Shown: positions 52,627 through 63,976, numbered from the stretch's first letter. The stretch: DNA of 64,000 bases from Acetobacteroides hydrogenigenes (GCF_004340205.1 NZ_SLWB01000004.1:62001-126000), one strand, 5' to 3'. Notes: a model not told the origin generated them from the sequence alone. Made by a program: numbers and translations.

Positions 52627-54060
52627 ATGTTGCGTTTTTTTGGAATATTACTCGGTTTTTTCTTGCTAACAACCAATATAGTGCAAGCAGGCGACACTCC
52701 TGTTTTGATAGTTAACGCTCCAAAACAGGCAGTTGCCGGATCTTCTTTTACTGTAAGCATTGAAGTTTCTAATGCCGAAATACAAGGAATAGCCCGATTT
52801 ATGCAAGGGCTCCCCTATGGAGTTACTGTTGAACCTGCAGATTGTGCTAACTCTGATTTCGAATTTACGAATCAGACGCTTAAACTAATGTGGTTCAGTC
52901 TTCAGAAAACGAATTCATTGAAGTTTTCATACAAAGTTGTTACCCATGCTAATGTAAAGGGATCTCTAAGTTTGAGCGGATCTTTTGTTTTCATCAATGC
53001 CAACAATGTACATGCAACAGCTACCTCCAAAGATGTAGTAGTGGAAATTACACCTGCGCCAAACGTAAATCCAGCAAATGTTGTTGACCTCAAAAACTTT
53101 AAGAGTAAGCCTGCCCCAGAATCGAATCTTACATTTATACCGGCTACCCAACAAATGGAGTCGCTTAAGATGCCCTCAAAGGCCTTAAGACAGGTATCAT
53201 ACGATGCAAAAACCGACACCTACATGGTAAGCATCTTGCTGGACAAAGGAAAGGCGAATAAATACGCAAAACTCGAAGAAACTATACCTCAAGGTTACAC
53301 TGCAGAGGTTTTAGAAACAAGAGGTGGTGTATTCGATTATAGCAACGGGAAAGTAAAGTTCCTATGGCTCGATCTTCCGAACCAAGCCCGGTTCCTTGTA
53401 AGTTACAGGCTAAAACCTAAAGCAAAACAAGCAGATAAAAAGGAGCTATCAATAACTGGATATTTTGCTTTCATGATTGAGGATGCTACAGAGATTCATG
53501 AAGTAGCCCAAATTCAAGCAGATTTGAAAAAATTTGCAATTAATACTGACATAAAATATAAAGGCAGCGTAACCTCGGCTAGTGGTGCTCGCGATATACC
53601 TATTAAATATGTAGGAATAGCAAAGCAAGCAAAACAGGACAAGAAAGAAAATGCTACAAAAGTAGAACAACCACTAGCAAAGCCATCGACACCAACCTCG
53701 TCAAAGAAAGCCGTCAAGCAAACAGAGACTAGCAACAAGGAGGAGACAAGCAACCAACACCCTCAAGAACAGAGAAAAGTTAAAGCAGGGGTGGTCTTTA
53801 AAGTACAACTTGCGGCAGTGTCTAAAGAGGCTGACAATGCAGGTGTGGCTAGCAAATTCAAGACAGACACACCACTTTCAAAAGAGGAAACAAGCGGAAT
53901 TGTAAGGTATCTCGTTGGGCCATATACAAGCTACAGCGAAGCTCTTAACGTTAAAAGCAAGGCAAAACAGAACGGCTATAAAGATGCATTCATTGTAGCC
54001 TACAACCAGCAAGGTTCGCGTATTAGCATAAATGAAGCCTTTGCATCTGAAAAAAATTAA
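52627..54060 (+). CDS. Exported protein with C-terminal SPOR domain
   Basis: A 477-residue periplasmic or surface protein. Signal peptide MLRFFGILLGFFLLTTNIVQAG. Two related beta-rich domains follow (about 25-145: VLIVNAPKQAVAGSSFTVSIEV ... LKFSYKVVTHANVKGSLSLSGSFVF; and about 185-300: ATYKVSIL-like strand, KVKFLWLDLP, RFLVSYRLKPK ... ELSITGYFAF), each with a conserved Pxx(G/Y)xxE and a W/LxL strand, suggesting an internal duplication. A Lys/Ser/Thr linker (about 330-385) leads to a SPOR domain (FKVQLAAVSKEAD ... GYKDAFIVAYNQQGSRI), expected to bind peptidoglycan. The SPOR end resembles that of the protein at 21262. It forms an operon with the barrel gene six nt downstream. Confidence 0.78.
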   Translation: MLRFFGILLGFFLLTTNIVQAGDTPVLIVNAPKQAVAGSSFTVSIEVSNAEIQGIARFMQGLPYGVTVEPADCANSDFEFTNQTLKLMWFSLQKTNSLKFSYKVVTHANVKGSLSLSGSFVFINANNVHATATSKDVVVEITPAPNVNPANVVDLKNFKSKPAPESNLTFIPATQQMESLKMPSKALRQVSYDAKTDTYMVSILLDKGKANKYAKLEETIPQGYTAEVLETRGGVFDYSNGKVKFLWLDLPNQARFLVSYRLKPKAKQADKKELSITGYFAFMIEDATEIHEVAQIQADLKKFAINTDIKYKGSVTSASGARDIPIKYVGIAKQAKQDKKENATKVEQPLAKPSTPTSSKKAVKQTETSNKEETSNQHPQEQRKVKAGVVFKVQLAAVSKEADNAGVASKFKTDTPLSKEETSGIVRYLVGPYTSYSEALNVKSKAKQNGYKDAFIVAYNQQGSRISINEAFASEKN

Positions 54061-54066
54061 AGCTGG

Positions 54067-55413
54067 ATGAAGCACATTCTGAAAAAAATTGTATTCGCAA
54101 CAATACTCATCGCTGGAGCAAACAGCGCTATGGCTCAGCAGGATGAGTTAGAAGAAATCTGGCGAAAGAACTTACGTACTGAAGTTCAGGTTGAGAACCC
54201 AACCTACCGTCCTGTAATTGGCATAAGTTCAGGGTTTCTGACCTTTTGGGGCGATGTCCAAAACATGGGAAACTCATCGCTGCTAGGAAATTCGGCTTTC
54301 AAAGTAAACCTATCCGGCTTTATTGATAAAAAGAGGAACTTCAAGTGGAACGTATTTTGGCTAAACGGCCAAATTTCAGGAAGGTTTATCGAAAACGAAG
54401 GGGCCTTTAGCTATATCAACTTTAAGACCAGCGTAAACCAGTTTGGTGCAAACTTAGAGTACACCTTCAACTCGATATTTAGAAAGGGAAAATTTCATCC
54501 TTTTATATCTGTTGGTTTTGCTCCTCTCAACTTCTCGCCAATGGGAGACTTCATTGATAAAGATGGAAAGCCTTATACCGCAACAACAATACTAAACCCA
54601 GATGGTAAGTACGAGACCAACCTCAAAAAATACTACAAAGATTTAAGCTACGGTGAAAACACTTTTTCTATTCCAATAGATGCTGGACTAGATTTTGCGC
54701 TGCACGATAGAATTGGCATTAGGCTTGGTGCTTCATATAACATTACGTTCTCGGATGAGCTCGACAATGTATCGCCCAAGACTGCCAGCATAATTAACAG
54801 CGGAACTAAAGAGCCTAAGGTACCTACCACGTTAAAAATAAACAGTAAAAAGGATTCATACCTGTTTACTTACCTCTCCCTCAACTTCGACCTATTCTCG
54901 GATAGGAAATCGTACATCATTACCAAGCTTGCAATGGACGTCGAGAACGAGCCTAGCCTGCAAAGCGACCAGGACTTCGACGGCGTTCTTGATCCTGGCG
55001 ACGACTGTCCTGACACTCCTGCTGGAGCAAAAGTTAACGAAAACGGTTGTCCGCTAGATACCGATACCGATGGAATTCCGGATTATCTGGATACGGACAA
55101 TAAAACTGCTGTTGGCTCAACGGTTAACAATAAGGGTGTAGCTATCAGCAAGGACGATTTCAGCATCTTAGACAACCAATTTGCTGCCGTTCGGCGCGAA
55201 GATGCCCGCATTTTCCTTTCGAATAACGGAAGGAAGCATGCCTACAAGCAAAAGGGACAGATGCCCGACAAGTTCCGATCGGTGGACACCAACAAGGATG
55301 GCGACATCTCCTACGACGAACTGAAGCGTGCCGTAGAGGATTTCCTCGACAAGAAATCGTCCTTCACGGTTGACGAAATATCTGAAATCTACGAGTACTT
55401 CTTCGCACAGTAG
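54067..55413 (+). CDS. Outer-membrane protein with TSP3 calcium repeats and EF-hand
   Basis: A 448-residue exported protein: signal peptide MKHILKKIVFATILIAGANSAMAQ, a beta-barrel-like region (about 45-290; strands such as FKWNVFWLNGQISGRF, GANLEYTFNSIF, YLFTYLSLNFDLFSD), then a thrombospondin-type-3 segment (DQDFDGVLDPGDDCPDTPAGAKVNENGCPLDTDTDGIPDYLD in outline; repeated DxDxDGxxD calcium loops), and a C-terminal EF-hand (VDTNKDGDISYDELKRAVEDF). TSP3 repeats usually link a barrel to a periplasmic OmpA domain; here an EF-hand helix pair replaces OmpA. Calcium binding is predicted. Co-transcribed with the SPOR protein upstream, followed by a very strong terminator. Confidence 0.82.
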   Translation: MKHILKKIVFATILIAGANSAMAQQDELEEIWRKNLRTEVQVENPTYRPVIGISSGFLTFWGDVQNMGNSSLLGNSAFKVNLSGFIDKKRNFKWNVFWLNGQISGRFIENEGAFSYINFKTSVNQFGANLEYTFNSIFRKGKFHPFISVGFAPLNFSPMGDFIDKDGKPYTATTILNPDGKYETNLKKYYKDLSYGENTFSIPIDAGLDFALHDRIGIRLGASYNITFSDELDNVSPKTASIINSGTKEPKVPTTLKINSKKDSYLFTYLSLNFDLFSDRKSYIITKLAMDVENEPSLQSDQDFDGVLDPGDDCPDTPAGAKVNENGCPLDTDTDGIPDYLDTDNKTAVGSTVNNKGVAISKDDFSILDNQFAAVRREDARIFLSNNGRKHAYKQKGQMPDKFRSVDTNKDGDISYDELKRAVEDFLDKKSSFTVDEISEIYEYFFAQ

Positions 55414-55442
55414 CGCTAAAGGTTAGGAAAGAATACGACAAC

Positions 55443-55483
55443 CATCAGGGGATGCTCACGATTAAGATGAGCATCCCCTGATG
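55443..55483 (+). terminator. Strong terminator after the TSP3 barrel gene
   Basis: Perfect 16-bp stem CATCAGGGGATGCTCA / TGAGCATCCCCTGATG with a 9-nt loop, followed by GTTTTA. Confidence 0.85.
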
Positions 55484-55552
55484 CGTTTTATCCCATAGCT
55501 TAAGGATCGTAGGCATACTCTAATTGATTCGGGAAAGCTGCAAATAGCTCAT

Positions 55553-55825
55553 CAGCCACAGCTGAAGAGTGACCAGCGACAGCTGATAATTCGCCAGCCA
55601 CAGCTGAAGAGCGACCAGCGACACCTGATAATTCGCCAGCAACAGTTGAAGAAAGACCAGCAACAACTGATAAATTGCTAGCGACAGCTGAAGAGCGACC
55701 AGCGACACCTGATAATTTGCCAGCAACAGCCGAAGAGTGACTAGCGACAGCTGATAATTCGCCAGCAACAGATGAAGAGCGACCAGCGACACCTGATAAG
55801 TCGCTAGCAACAGAAACAGCAGCTG
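55553..55825. repeat. 21-bp tandem repeat array (13 units, alternating)
   Basis: Thirteen units of exactly 21 bp start at 55553 and every 21 bp to 55805, without an indel. Units open with (C/T)AGC(G/A)ACAGCTGA or variants and alternate between ends AGAGCGAC and TAATTCGC, so the true higher-order period is 42 bp. Each unit splits into 7-mers, most ending in GA. It lies between convergent genes (TSP3 barrel and PBP1A), between their terminators. The core CGACAGCTG also occurs in the array at 30108-30612. Confidence 0.9.
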
Positions 55826-55845
55826 CTACGCCCGAGCAAAAGCAA

Positions 55846-55870
55846 AAAGCCGAGCGTTGTGCCCGGCTTT
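55846..55870 (-). terminator. Terminator of the PBP1A gene
   Basis: AAAGCCG / CGGCTTT hairpin with T-rich minus-strand flank, 24 nt past the stop. Confidence 0.7.
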
Positions 55871-55894
55871 AATCGTATGCGGTTAGCGGCCTAT

Positions 55895-58282
55895 CTATTC
55901 GGCAGGCTGCTCCTCTTCTTCCATCCCAAAATCGACCGTATTATCGAGCAACGAGTCAAGCGAGTGCTCTTTGGGGGCGTAGCGCGTATGGCAGGTGTAC
56001 TCCTTAGGCACCTTTCCCTGTGGCTTTGGGAATCGTCCTCGGAACTGGGTGAAACGTCCATCGTTCATCACCTTTTCCATGAAGCGCCCGTAAATGGGGA
56101 GCGCGGTTTTGCAGCCTTCGCCCAGCTCTGTTGTGCGGAAGTGAACAGCGCGCGATTCGGCACCTACCCAGCTTCCCGACACTAGATTTGGCGAAACGCC
56201 AATAAACCATCCGTCGGATTGGTTAGACGAAGTTCCGGTTTTGCCCCCAAAGTCGGTATCCCACTTAAATAAATCGTACTCGAAGAGCGCTTGGGTGGTG
56301 GCTCCGGGCTCGGTAAGCCCCGACTTTAGCAGCTCGAGCATGTAGAATGCGGTAAGATCGTTCAGGATTCGCTTCTTTTCGGGAGTGGCCTCGTAGATCA
56401 CCTTTCCCTTTTTATTTACGATTTTGGTAACCAGGATTGGCTTTACGGAGTAGCCTCCATTCACCATTGGGGCGTACGAGTTCACCATTTCGTAGAGCGA
56501 AACATCGCTAGAGCCCAGCGATACCGATGGAACGCTAGCCAACGATGCGGTAATTCCCATCTTGTGGGCGTACTCTATTACCTTGTTCCAGCCCACATGC
56601 TGAGTAAGCTGAACGGCAATGGAGTTGATCGACTTGGCGAAGGCGTGCTTTAGGGTAACCTGCGCCCCGGAGAAGCTTCCATTGGCGTTCTTGGGGGTCC
56701 ACGACTTTTGCACCCCCTTCTCCACGTAGTTTACGGTAATGGGGCTATCCACCAGCTTGTCGCAAGGACCGAATCCGGCATCCATTGCTGCTGCGTACAC
56801 GTAGGCCTTGAAGAGCGAGCCGGGCTGGCGCTTCGACTGCTTTACGTGGTCGTACTTAAAGAAGGGGTAGCTGATGCCCCCCACCCACGTTTTTATGTAG
56901 CCCGAGTTCGGATCCATCGACACAAATCCGGCATGCAGGAAGCGCTTGTAGTAGCGGAGCGAATCCATGGGGCTAAAGGTGGTATCCTTTACGCCATCCC
57001 AAGTGAACACCTTCATCCTACGGGGCAGGTTCATGTAGTAGTCGATAGAGTCTACTCGCCCTTTAAACTTATCCTTAAGGGCAGCGTAACGCCTAGTTTG
57101 CTTTGCGGCATCTTCTATAAATCCGGGAATCTCTACGCCCTTAGCATCTGCCCAAGGGCTACGCCCCTCCCAGTGCCACTCGAAGCGGCGCTGCAGCAAC
57201 TTCATTTGCTCGGCTACGGCCAGCTCGGCATACGCCTGCATGTCTAGGTTAATGGTGGTGTATATTTTAAGACCATCCTCGTACAGGTCGATCTCGTTCT
57301 CCTTCAGCCAGGGCTTTAGGTAACTGCTTACCGCATCGCGAATGTAGGAGGCGTTACCGTCGATATTCTCGTCGGGGTTATAGGCCAGCTTCAGGGGCAG
57401 CCTTTGCAGCGAATCGCGCATCGAGGCGGAGATGTAGCCGTACTTGGCCATCTGCTCGAGCACCACGTTACGGCGCTCGAAGGCATTCTTTGGCCTTCGG
57501 ATGGGGCTGTAGTAGGTAGGCGCCTTAAGCAGGCCAACCAGCAGCGCCGACTCCTCGGTACGAAGCATGATGGGCTTCTTGGAGAAGAAGGTTGCCGCCG
57601 CCGTTTTTATGCCGTGCGAGTTGCTGCCGAAGCTCACCGTGTTGAAGTACATAGTAAGGATCTCCTGCTTATCGTAGAACATCTCTATCTTAATAGCCGT
57701 GATCCACTCCTTTAGCTTATAGATAACAACGTTAATGCCGGGGATATACCCGATCAGCCCTTTGGAATAGTCGTCGCGGGTTTTGAAGAGGTTCTTAACC
57801 AGCTGCTGGGTGATGGTGCTCCCGCCTCGTCGGTCGCCCCTTGCGGTAGAGTAAAGCGCGCTAGCCGTACCCTTAAAGTCGATCCCCCAGTGATCGTAGA
57901 AGCGAATATCTTCGGTTGCCACCAAGGCATTGATTAGCGAAGGTGGAAGATCCCTGTAGTCAACAGGCGTGCGGTTTTCGACAAAGTACTTGCCAATAAG
58001 CTTCCCGCTATCGGAGTAAAGCTCCGAAGCAACGTTCATGCTCGGGTCCTTCAAATCGGCAATTTTGGGAGAGCGGCCAAACAGCCAAAAGATGTTGATG
58101 TCGATCAGAAAAAGGGCAAGGAATATCGAAACAAAGACTACCCCCGTATAAAAGGCAATTTTCTGGTACCACTTATACGATTTTGCCTTCACAAATCGGC
58201 CTTTTACCCATGCTAAAAGCCTCTTCGAAATACCCTTAAGCCAGTTGAGCGCAGCTAGGAGCTGCCCTTTTTGAATATTCAT
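55895..58282 (-). CDS. Class A penicillin-binding protein (PBP1A-type)
   Basis: A 795-residue bifunctional peptidoglycan synthase anchored in the inner membrane. ATG 58282 is used; an ATG at 58336 lies upstream of the -7 box at 58303-58310 and so is not on the mRNA. One membrane span (about 37-60: IAFYTGVVFVSIFLALFLIDI). Glycosyltransferase GT51 domain: ATEDIRFYDHWGIDFKGTASALYST, GGSTITQQLVKNLF, FNTVSFGSNSHGIKTAA. Transpeptidase domain: SxxK in QPGSLFKAY, SxN in AKSINSIAV, and KTG in FGGKTGTSSNQSDGWFIG. All catalytic motifs are present. It faces a GH25 muramidase gene divergently and a lytic transglycosylase lies 2 kb away, a small wall-remodelling neighbourhood. Confidence 0.95.
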   Translation of the reverse strand: MNIQKGQLLAALNWLKGISKRLLAWVKGRFVKAKSYKWYQKIAFYTGVVFVSIFLALFLIDINIFWLFGRSPKIADLKDPSMNVASELYSDSGKLIGKYFVENRTPVDYRDLPPSLINALVATEDIRFYDHWGIDFKGTASALYSTARGDRRGGSTITQQLVKNLFKTRDDYSKGLIGYIPGINVVIYKLKEWITAIKIEMFYDKQEILTMYFNTVSFGSNSHGIKTAAATFFSKKPIMLRTEESALLVGLLKAPTYYSPIRRPKNAFERRNVVLEQMAKYGYISASMRDSLQRLPLKLAYNPDENIDGNASYIRDAVSSYLKPWLKENEIDLYEDGLKIYTTINLDMQAYAELAVAEQMKLLQRRFEWHWEGRSPWADAKGVEIPGFIEDAAKQTRRYAALKDKFKGRVDSIDYYMNLPRRMKVFTWDGVKDTTFSPMDSLRYYKRFLHAGFVSMDPNSGYIKTWVGGISYPFFKYDHVKQSKRQPGSLFKAYVYAAAMDAGFGPCDKLVDSPITVNYVEKGVQKSWTPKNANGSFSGAQVTLKHAFAKSINSIAVQLTQHVGWNKVIEYAHKMGITASLASVPSVSLGSSDVSLYEMVNSYAPMVNGGYSVKPILVTKIVNKKGKVIYEATPEKKRILNDLTAFYMLELLKSGLTEPGATTQALFEYDLFKWDTDFGGKTGTSSNQSDGWFIGVSPNLVSGSWVGAESRAVHFRTTELGEGCKTALPIYGRFMEKVMNDGRFTQFRGRFPKPQGKVPKEYTCHTRYAPKEHSLDSLLDNTVDFGMEEEEQPAE

Positions 58283-58302
58283 CCTAAGTCCTTGATTTGG
58301 CG

Positions 58303-58310
58303 CAAAGATA
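58303..58310 (-). promoter_or_regulatory. -7 box TATCTTTG of the PBP1A gene
   Basis: The minus strand reads TATCTTTG 20 nt before ATG 58282; decides the start. Confidence 0.6.
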
Positions 58311-58396
58311 GCTTTTCTCGATATTCTGATGTGCATTTAACATTGTAAAATAGCTTTTCTATGTATTTAATGGAGTGCTTCGTAAGCAAGAATAAT

Positions 58397-58404
58397 TACT
58401 TTTG
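58397..58404 (+). promoter_or_regulatory. -7 box TACTTTTG of the GH25 gene
   Basis: TACTTTTG 25 nt before ATG 58430; an upstream ATG at 58361 is therefore not used. Confidence 0.6.
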
Positions 58405-58429
58405 CAGCTGTAACGTTGAGATATTTAAA

Positions 58430-59140
58430 ATGAGGTTCAATTTTTCGAAAAAGCTACTACCAGCGTTTGTTGCACTAGTTGTAATGCCCTGCTGCGGCAG
58501 CAAGTCGACCGACAAAGGTTCAGAATTTTACTTTGACGTCGACAAATCAAAATACCCGATTTGGGGAATTGACGTATCACGACATCAAAACCACATAAAC
58601 TGGGAATCGGTGTCGGAGAGCGGCATTGACTTCGTTTTTGTGAAGGCAACCGAAGGAGTTACGGTACAGGATCCGATGTACAAAAACCACATGAACGAGC
58701 TAAAGCGACACAATATAATAAGGGGTGCCTACCACTTCTTCAGCTACAAATCTACCGGAAAGAACCAGGCCAAGAACTTCATAAACACGGTGAAGCTTTC
58801 GAAGGGTGATTTGCCGCCTGTACTCGACGTTGAGTTCAAGCGCAGGATGCCTTCGCGCGCCAAGATCATCACCGAGGTTAAGGCTTGGCTTAAGGATGTT
58901 GAGAACCACTACAAGGTAAAGCCCATCATTTACCTCGACTACGATTTCTACCTGAAGTACCTCAAGGGGTCCATCAGCAAAGAGTACATGCTGTGGATTA
59001 CCGACTACTACGGCGAACCCGACGACTGGACCTTCTGGCAGCAAACCGACAAGTACCGCCTGAATGGTGTAAATACCCGAGTAGACCGAAACGTGTTTAT
59101 CGGTTCGAAACGCGAGCTACGAGAATTACTTATGGATTAG
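58430..59140 (+). CDS. GH25 family muramidase (lysozyme), exported
   Basis: A 236-residue peptidoglycan hydrolase cleaving N-acetylmuramic acid to N-acetylglucosamine linkages. It starts at ATG 58430 with a signal peptide (MRFNFSKKLLPAFVALVVMPCCG), perhaps a lipoprotein signal with an atypical box. The GH25 barrel shows WGIDVSRHQNHINWESV, FVFVKATEGVTVQDPMY, GAYHFFSYKSTGKNQAKNF, the catalytic DxE in PVLDVEF (with the first GIDVS Asp), IIYLDYDFYLKYL and FWQQTDKYRLNGVNTRVDRNVF. Full length for single-domain GH25. Divergent from PBP1A; both act on the cell wall. The family occurs in phage too, but nothing else phage-like is near. Confidence 0.94.
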   Translation: MRFNFSKKLLPAFVALVVMPCCGSKSTDKGSEFYFDVDKSKYPIWGIDVSRHQNHINWESVSESGIDFVFVKATEGVTVQDPMYKNHMNELKRHNIIRGAYHFFSYKSTGKNQAKNFINTVKLSKGDLPPVLDVEFKRRMPSRAKIITEVKAWLKDVENHYKVKPIIYLDYDFYLKYLKGSISKEYMLWITDYYGEPDDWTFWQQTDKYRLNGVNTRVDRNVFIGSKRELRELLMD

Positions 59141-59146
59141 ATATAG

Positions 59147-59176
59147 AAAGGGGCAGCCTAAAGGGCAGCCCCTTTT
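59147..59176 (+). terminator. Terminator of the GH25 gene
   Basis: AAAGGGGC / GCCCCTTTT hairpin. Confidence 0.75.
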
Positions 59177-59247
59177 GCTATGCCCCCGCTGCTGCACGCA
59201 AGGGGATTAGAGCGGTACGTTTTTAAACTTCTTCCGACCTTAGCAGA

Positions 59248-59412
59248 GCCGCAAATTTCACTTTTCTAGCTCTTCACACCTTCGATGGGCTGCAAATTCC
59301 ATTTTTCTTAGCCACCGAACCTTCGATGGGGCCGAAAAGCCAATTTTATTAGCCACCGCACCATAAAAGAGCCGCTAATTCCACTTTTCTAGCTCTCCGC
59401 ACCTTGGAGGAA
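59248..59412. repeat. Degenerate ~41-bp (2 x ~21) repeat array, four units
   Basis: Units start at about 59248, 59289, 59331 and 59371 (spacing 41, 42, 40). Each has GCCG(C)AAATTCCA- or GCTGCAAATTCCA-like sequence followed by CTTTTCTAGC or CTTAGCCACC and ACCTTCGAT or a variant; half-units are 20-22 bp. Less regular than the other arrays. It fills the convergent gap between the GH25 and oxidoreductase genes. Confidence 0.6.
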
Positions 59413-59417
59413 GCCCC

Positions 59418-59999
59418 CTACAGCTCCGCAAGGGCATCCCTCAGGCTGTTGAGGTAGCCCTGCCGCAGCTCGTCGGAAGAGCCCATTATCCCAGGAAAGA
59501 ATACGTGCTGCGCCTCTATCCCACAAAATTGGAACACGCCCACATCCTGGGTATCCCTCAACGAGGTGTACATCCTATCGTGGTAAACCGATTCTGGCTG
59601 ACCGTGGGTTGTGATCAGAAGCGCCTTCCGACCCTTAAGCGGCTGGACCCACCCCCTTTCATCGATAGCATAGGCAAAACCGTACGAGAAAACCCTGTCG
59701 ATATACCCCTTAAGAATAGCGGGGAAGCCCGTCCACCAAATAGGATATACAAGGATTAGCCGTTCAGCCCATGTTACCTTCTCCTGCTCCACCTTGACAT
59801 CGGCCGCCGCGCTCCCGCTATACAATAAGTTAAGATCCTCTGGTTTTAGCACCGCTTTAAAATCCATTTCGTAAAGGTCCGAGACCTTAACCTCGTGCCC
59901 CATCTCCTCGAGCAGGCGTTCAACCTCCTGTTTAACTGCGTGATTGAAGCTGAACGGGTTCAGATGAGCGTAAATAACAAGACACCTCATACGTTTCAT
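59418..59999 (-). CDS. NAD(P)H-dependent oxidoreductase, flavodoxin-like fold
   Basis: A 193-residue cytosolic flavoprotein of the NQO1/MdaB/KefF type, from ATG 59999 or three codons later (59990); the frame is open to 60062 without support. Fold motifs: CLVIYAHLNPFSFNHAV (FMN/FAD-binding first loop), KVSDLYEMDFKAVL, ERLILVYPIWWTGFPAILKGYIDRVFSYGFAYA (the PxWW(T)xxPAxLKGxxDRVF signature), and KALLITTHGQP. Reduces quinones or related compounds. Monocistronic; its stop lies at the edge of a repeat array. Confidence 0.92.
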   Translation of the reverse strand: MKRMRCLVIYAHLNPFSFNHAVKQEVERLLEEMGHEVKVSDLYEMDFKAVLKPEDLNLLYSGSAAADVKVEQEKVTWAERLILVYPIWWTGFPAILKGYIDRVFSYGFAYAIDERGWVQPLKGRKALLITTHGQPESVYHDRMYTSLRDTQDVGVFQFCGIEAQHVFFPGIMGSSDELRQGYLNSLRDALAEL

Positions 60000-60136
60000 T
60001 TTTAGGATACTGATATAACATACAGACGGAAGAATTCGTCGGTGCATACGACCATAAAACACCGTTTACGGCAGCTTTTTTAGGTTAATTAAAGGGCATA
60101 TCCAAAGGACAAACTCTGTTATTGCAGGGTAAAGCC

Positions 60137-60144
60137 TAAATTTG
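60137..60144 (+). promoter_or_regulatory. -7 box TAAATTTG of the lytic transglycosylase gene
   Basis: TAAATTTG ends at the in-frame GTG 60144, which is therefore not a start; ATG 60168 is 24 nt after the box. Confidence 0.6.
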
Positions 60145-60167
60145 TGGGTTACCAGAATGATAGAGAG

Positions 60168-61065
60168 ATGAAAAGATTCCAGCTGGCGCTTACCCTTGCT
60201 TTAGCGCTTTTTGGTTCGATGGCGAATGCCGACGACGATAAAGGGATTAAGCCGGACCGAGCAGTTCGGCCAGTAGACGTTCCAGTTCTTCCAAAGGCCA
60301 TCTCGTTTGCCGATGAAACGGTACCCCTGCAGAACTTCGACACCTACGAGAGTCTCGAGCGCGAGCTTCTGGTGAACACCTTCTGGCACTCGCAAACGCT
60401 CTTCAACCTGAAGCAGGCATCGCGATACTTCCCGCAGATAGAGCCCATCCTAAAGGCCAACAACGTGCCCGACGATATCAAGTACATTGCCGTAGCCGAG
60501 AGCAGCCTGCAGAACGTGGTATCGCCCGCCAAGGCGGCTGGCCCCTGGCAGATCCTCGAAGGCACCGCCAAGCAGTACGGGCTGGAGGTGAACGAGAATG
60601 TCGACGAGCGCTACAACATCGAAAAGGCCACCGAGGCGGCCATCATCTACCTAAAGAAATCGAAGGACTCGCTGGGTAGCTGGACACTGGCAGCCGCATC
60701 GTACAACATCGGTTTTACCGGCTTGAAGCGCCACATGAACCGCCAGCAGCAAACCTCGTACTACGATCTGCTCCTTGGCGATGAGACAGGTCGCTACATC
60801 TTCCGTATCCTAGCTTTCAAAATCATTTTAACCGATCCGAAAGCGTACGGATTCGACTTTGGCGAAAACGACCGCTACCCCGAGCTGCAGTACACCGAGG
60901 TCAAGGTCGACTACGCCATCGACGATTTGGCCAGCTTTGCCATTGCCAACAAGACCAGCTACAAGCTGCTAAAGCTGTACAACCCATGGCTTCGCAGCAA
61001 CACCCTGCCTAAGAAGGAGGGTAAAACTTACATCATTAAGCTACCGAAAGAAGGTTTCAGAGAGA

Positions 61066-61085
<20 letters not shown>
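60168..61085 (+). CDS. Exported lytic murein transglycosylase (SLT domain)
   Basis: A 305-residue periplasmic enzyme that cleaves glycan strands with formation of 1,6-anhydromuramic acid. ATG 60168 begins a signal peptide (MKRFQLALTLALALFGSMANA). The SLT/GH23 domain (about 90-215) has IKYIAVAESSLQN with the catalytic Glu, KAAGPWQILEGTAKQYGL, ATEAAIIYLKKSKDSLGSWTLAAASYNIG and GRYIFRILAFK. The C-terminal part (TSYKLLKLYNPWLRSNTLPKKEGKTYIIKLP) looks like a short LysM-like segment. The 3' end overlaps the proposed uvrA start by 20 nt, so the two are translationally linked or uvrA starts later. Confidence 0.93.
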
Positions 61086-63921
<2,836 letters not shown>

Positions 63922-63947
63922 GATTTTAGATATTAGACTTTAGATAA

Positions 63948-63976
63948 GGAGGCTCGGACGTAGGTTCGGGCCTCTT
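63948..63976 (+). terminator. Probable terminator after uvrA
   Basis: GGAGGC / GCCTCTT arms followed by a T-rich stretch; 27 nt after the stop. Confidence 0.55.

Noticed and set aside
55520-55810. 96-codon minus-strand frame with a hydrophobic LLANYQVSLVALQL-like repeat
   Set aside because: Product of the 21-bp array; no start context, and the frame lies between two terminators.
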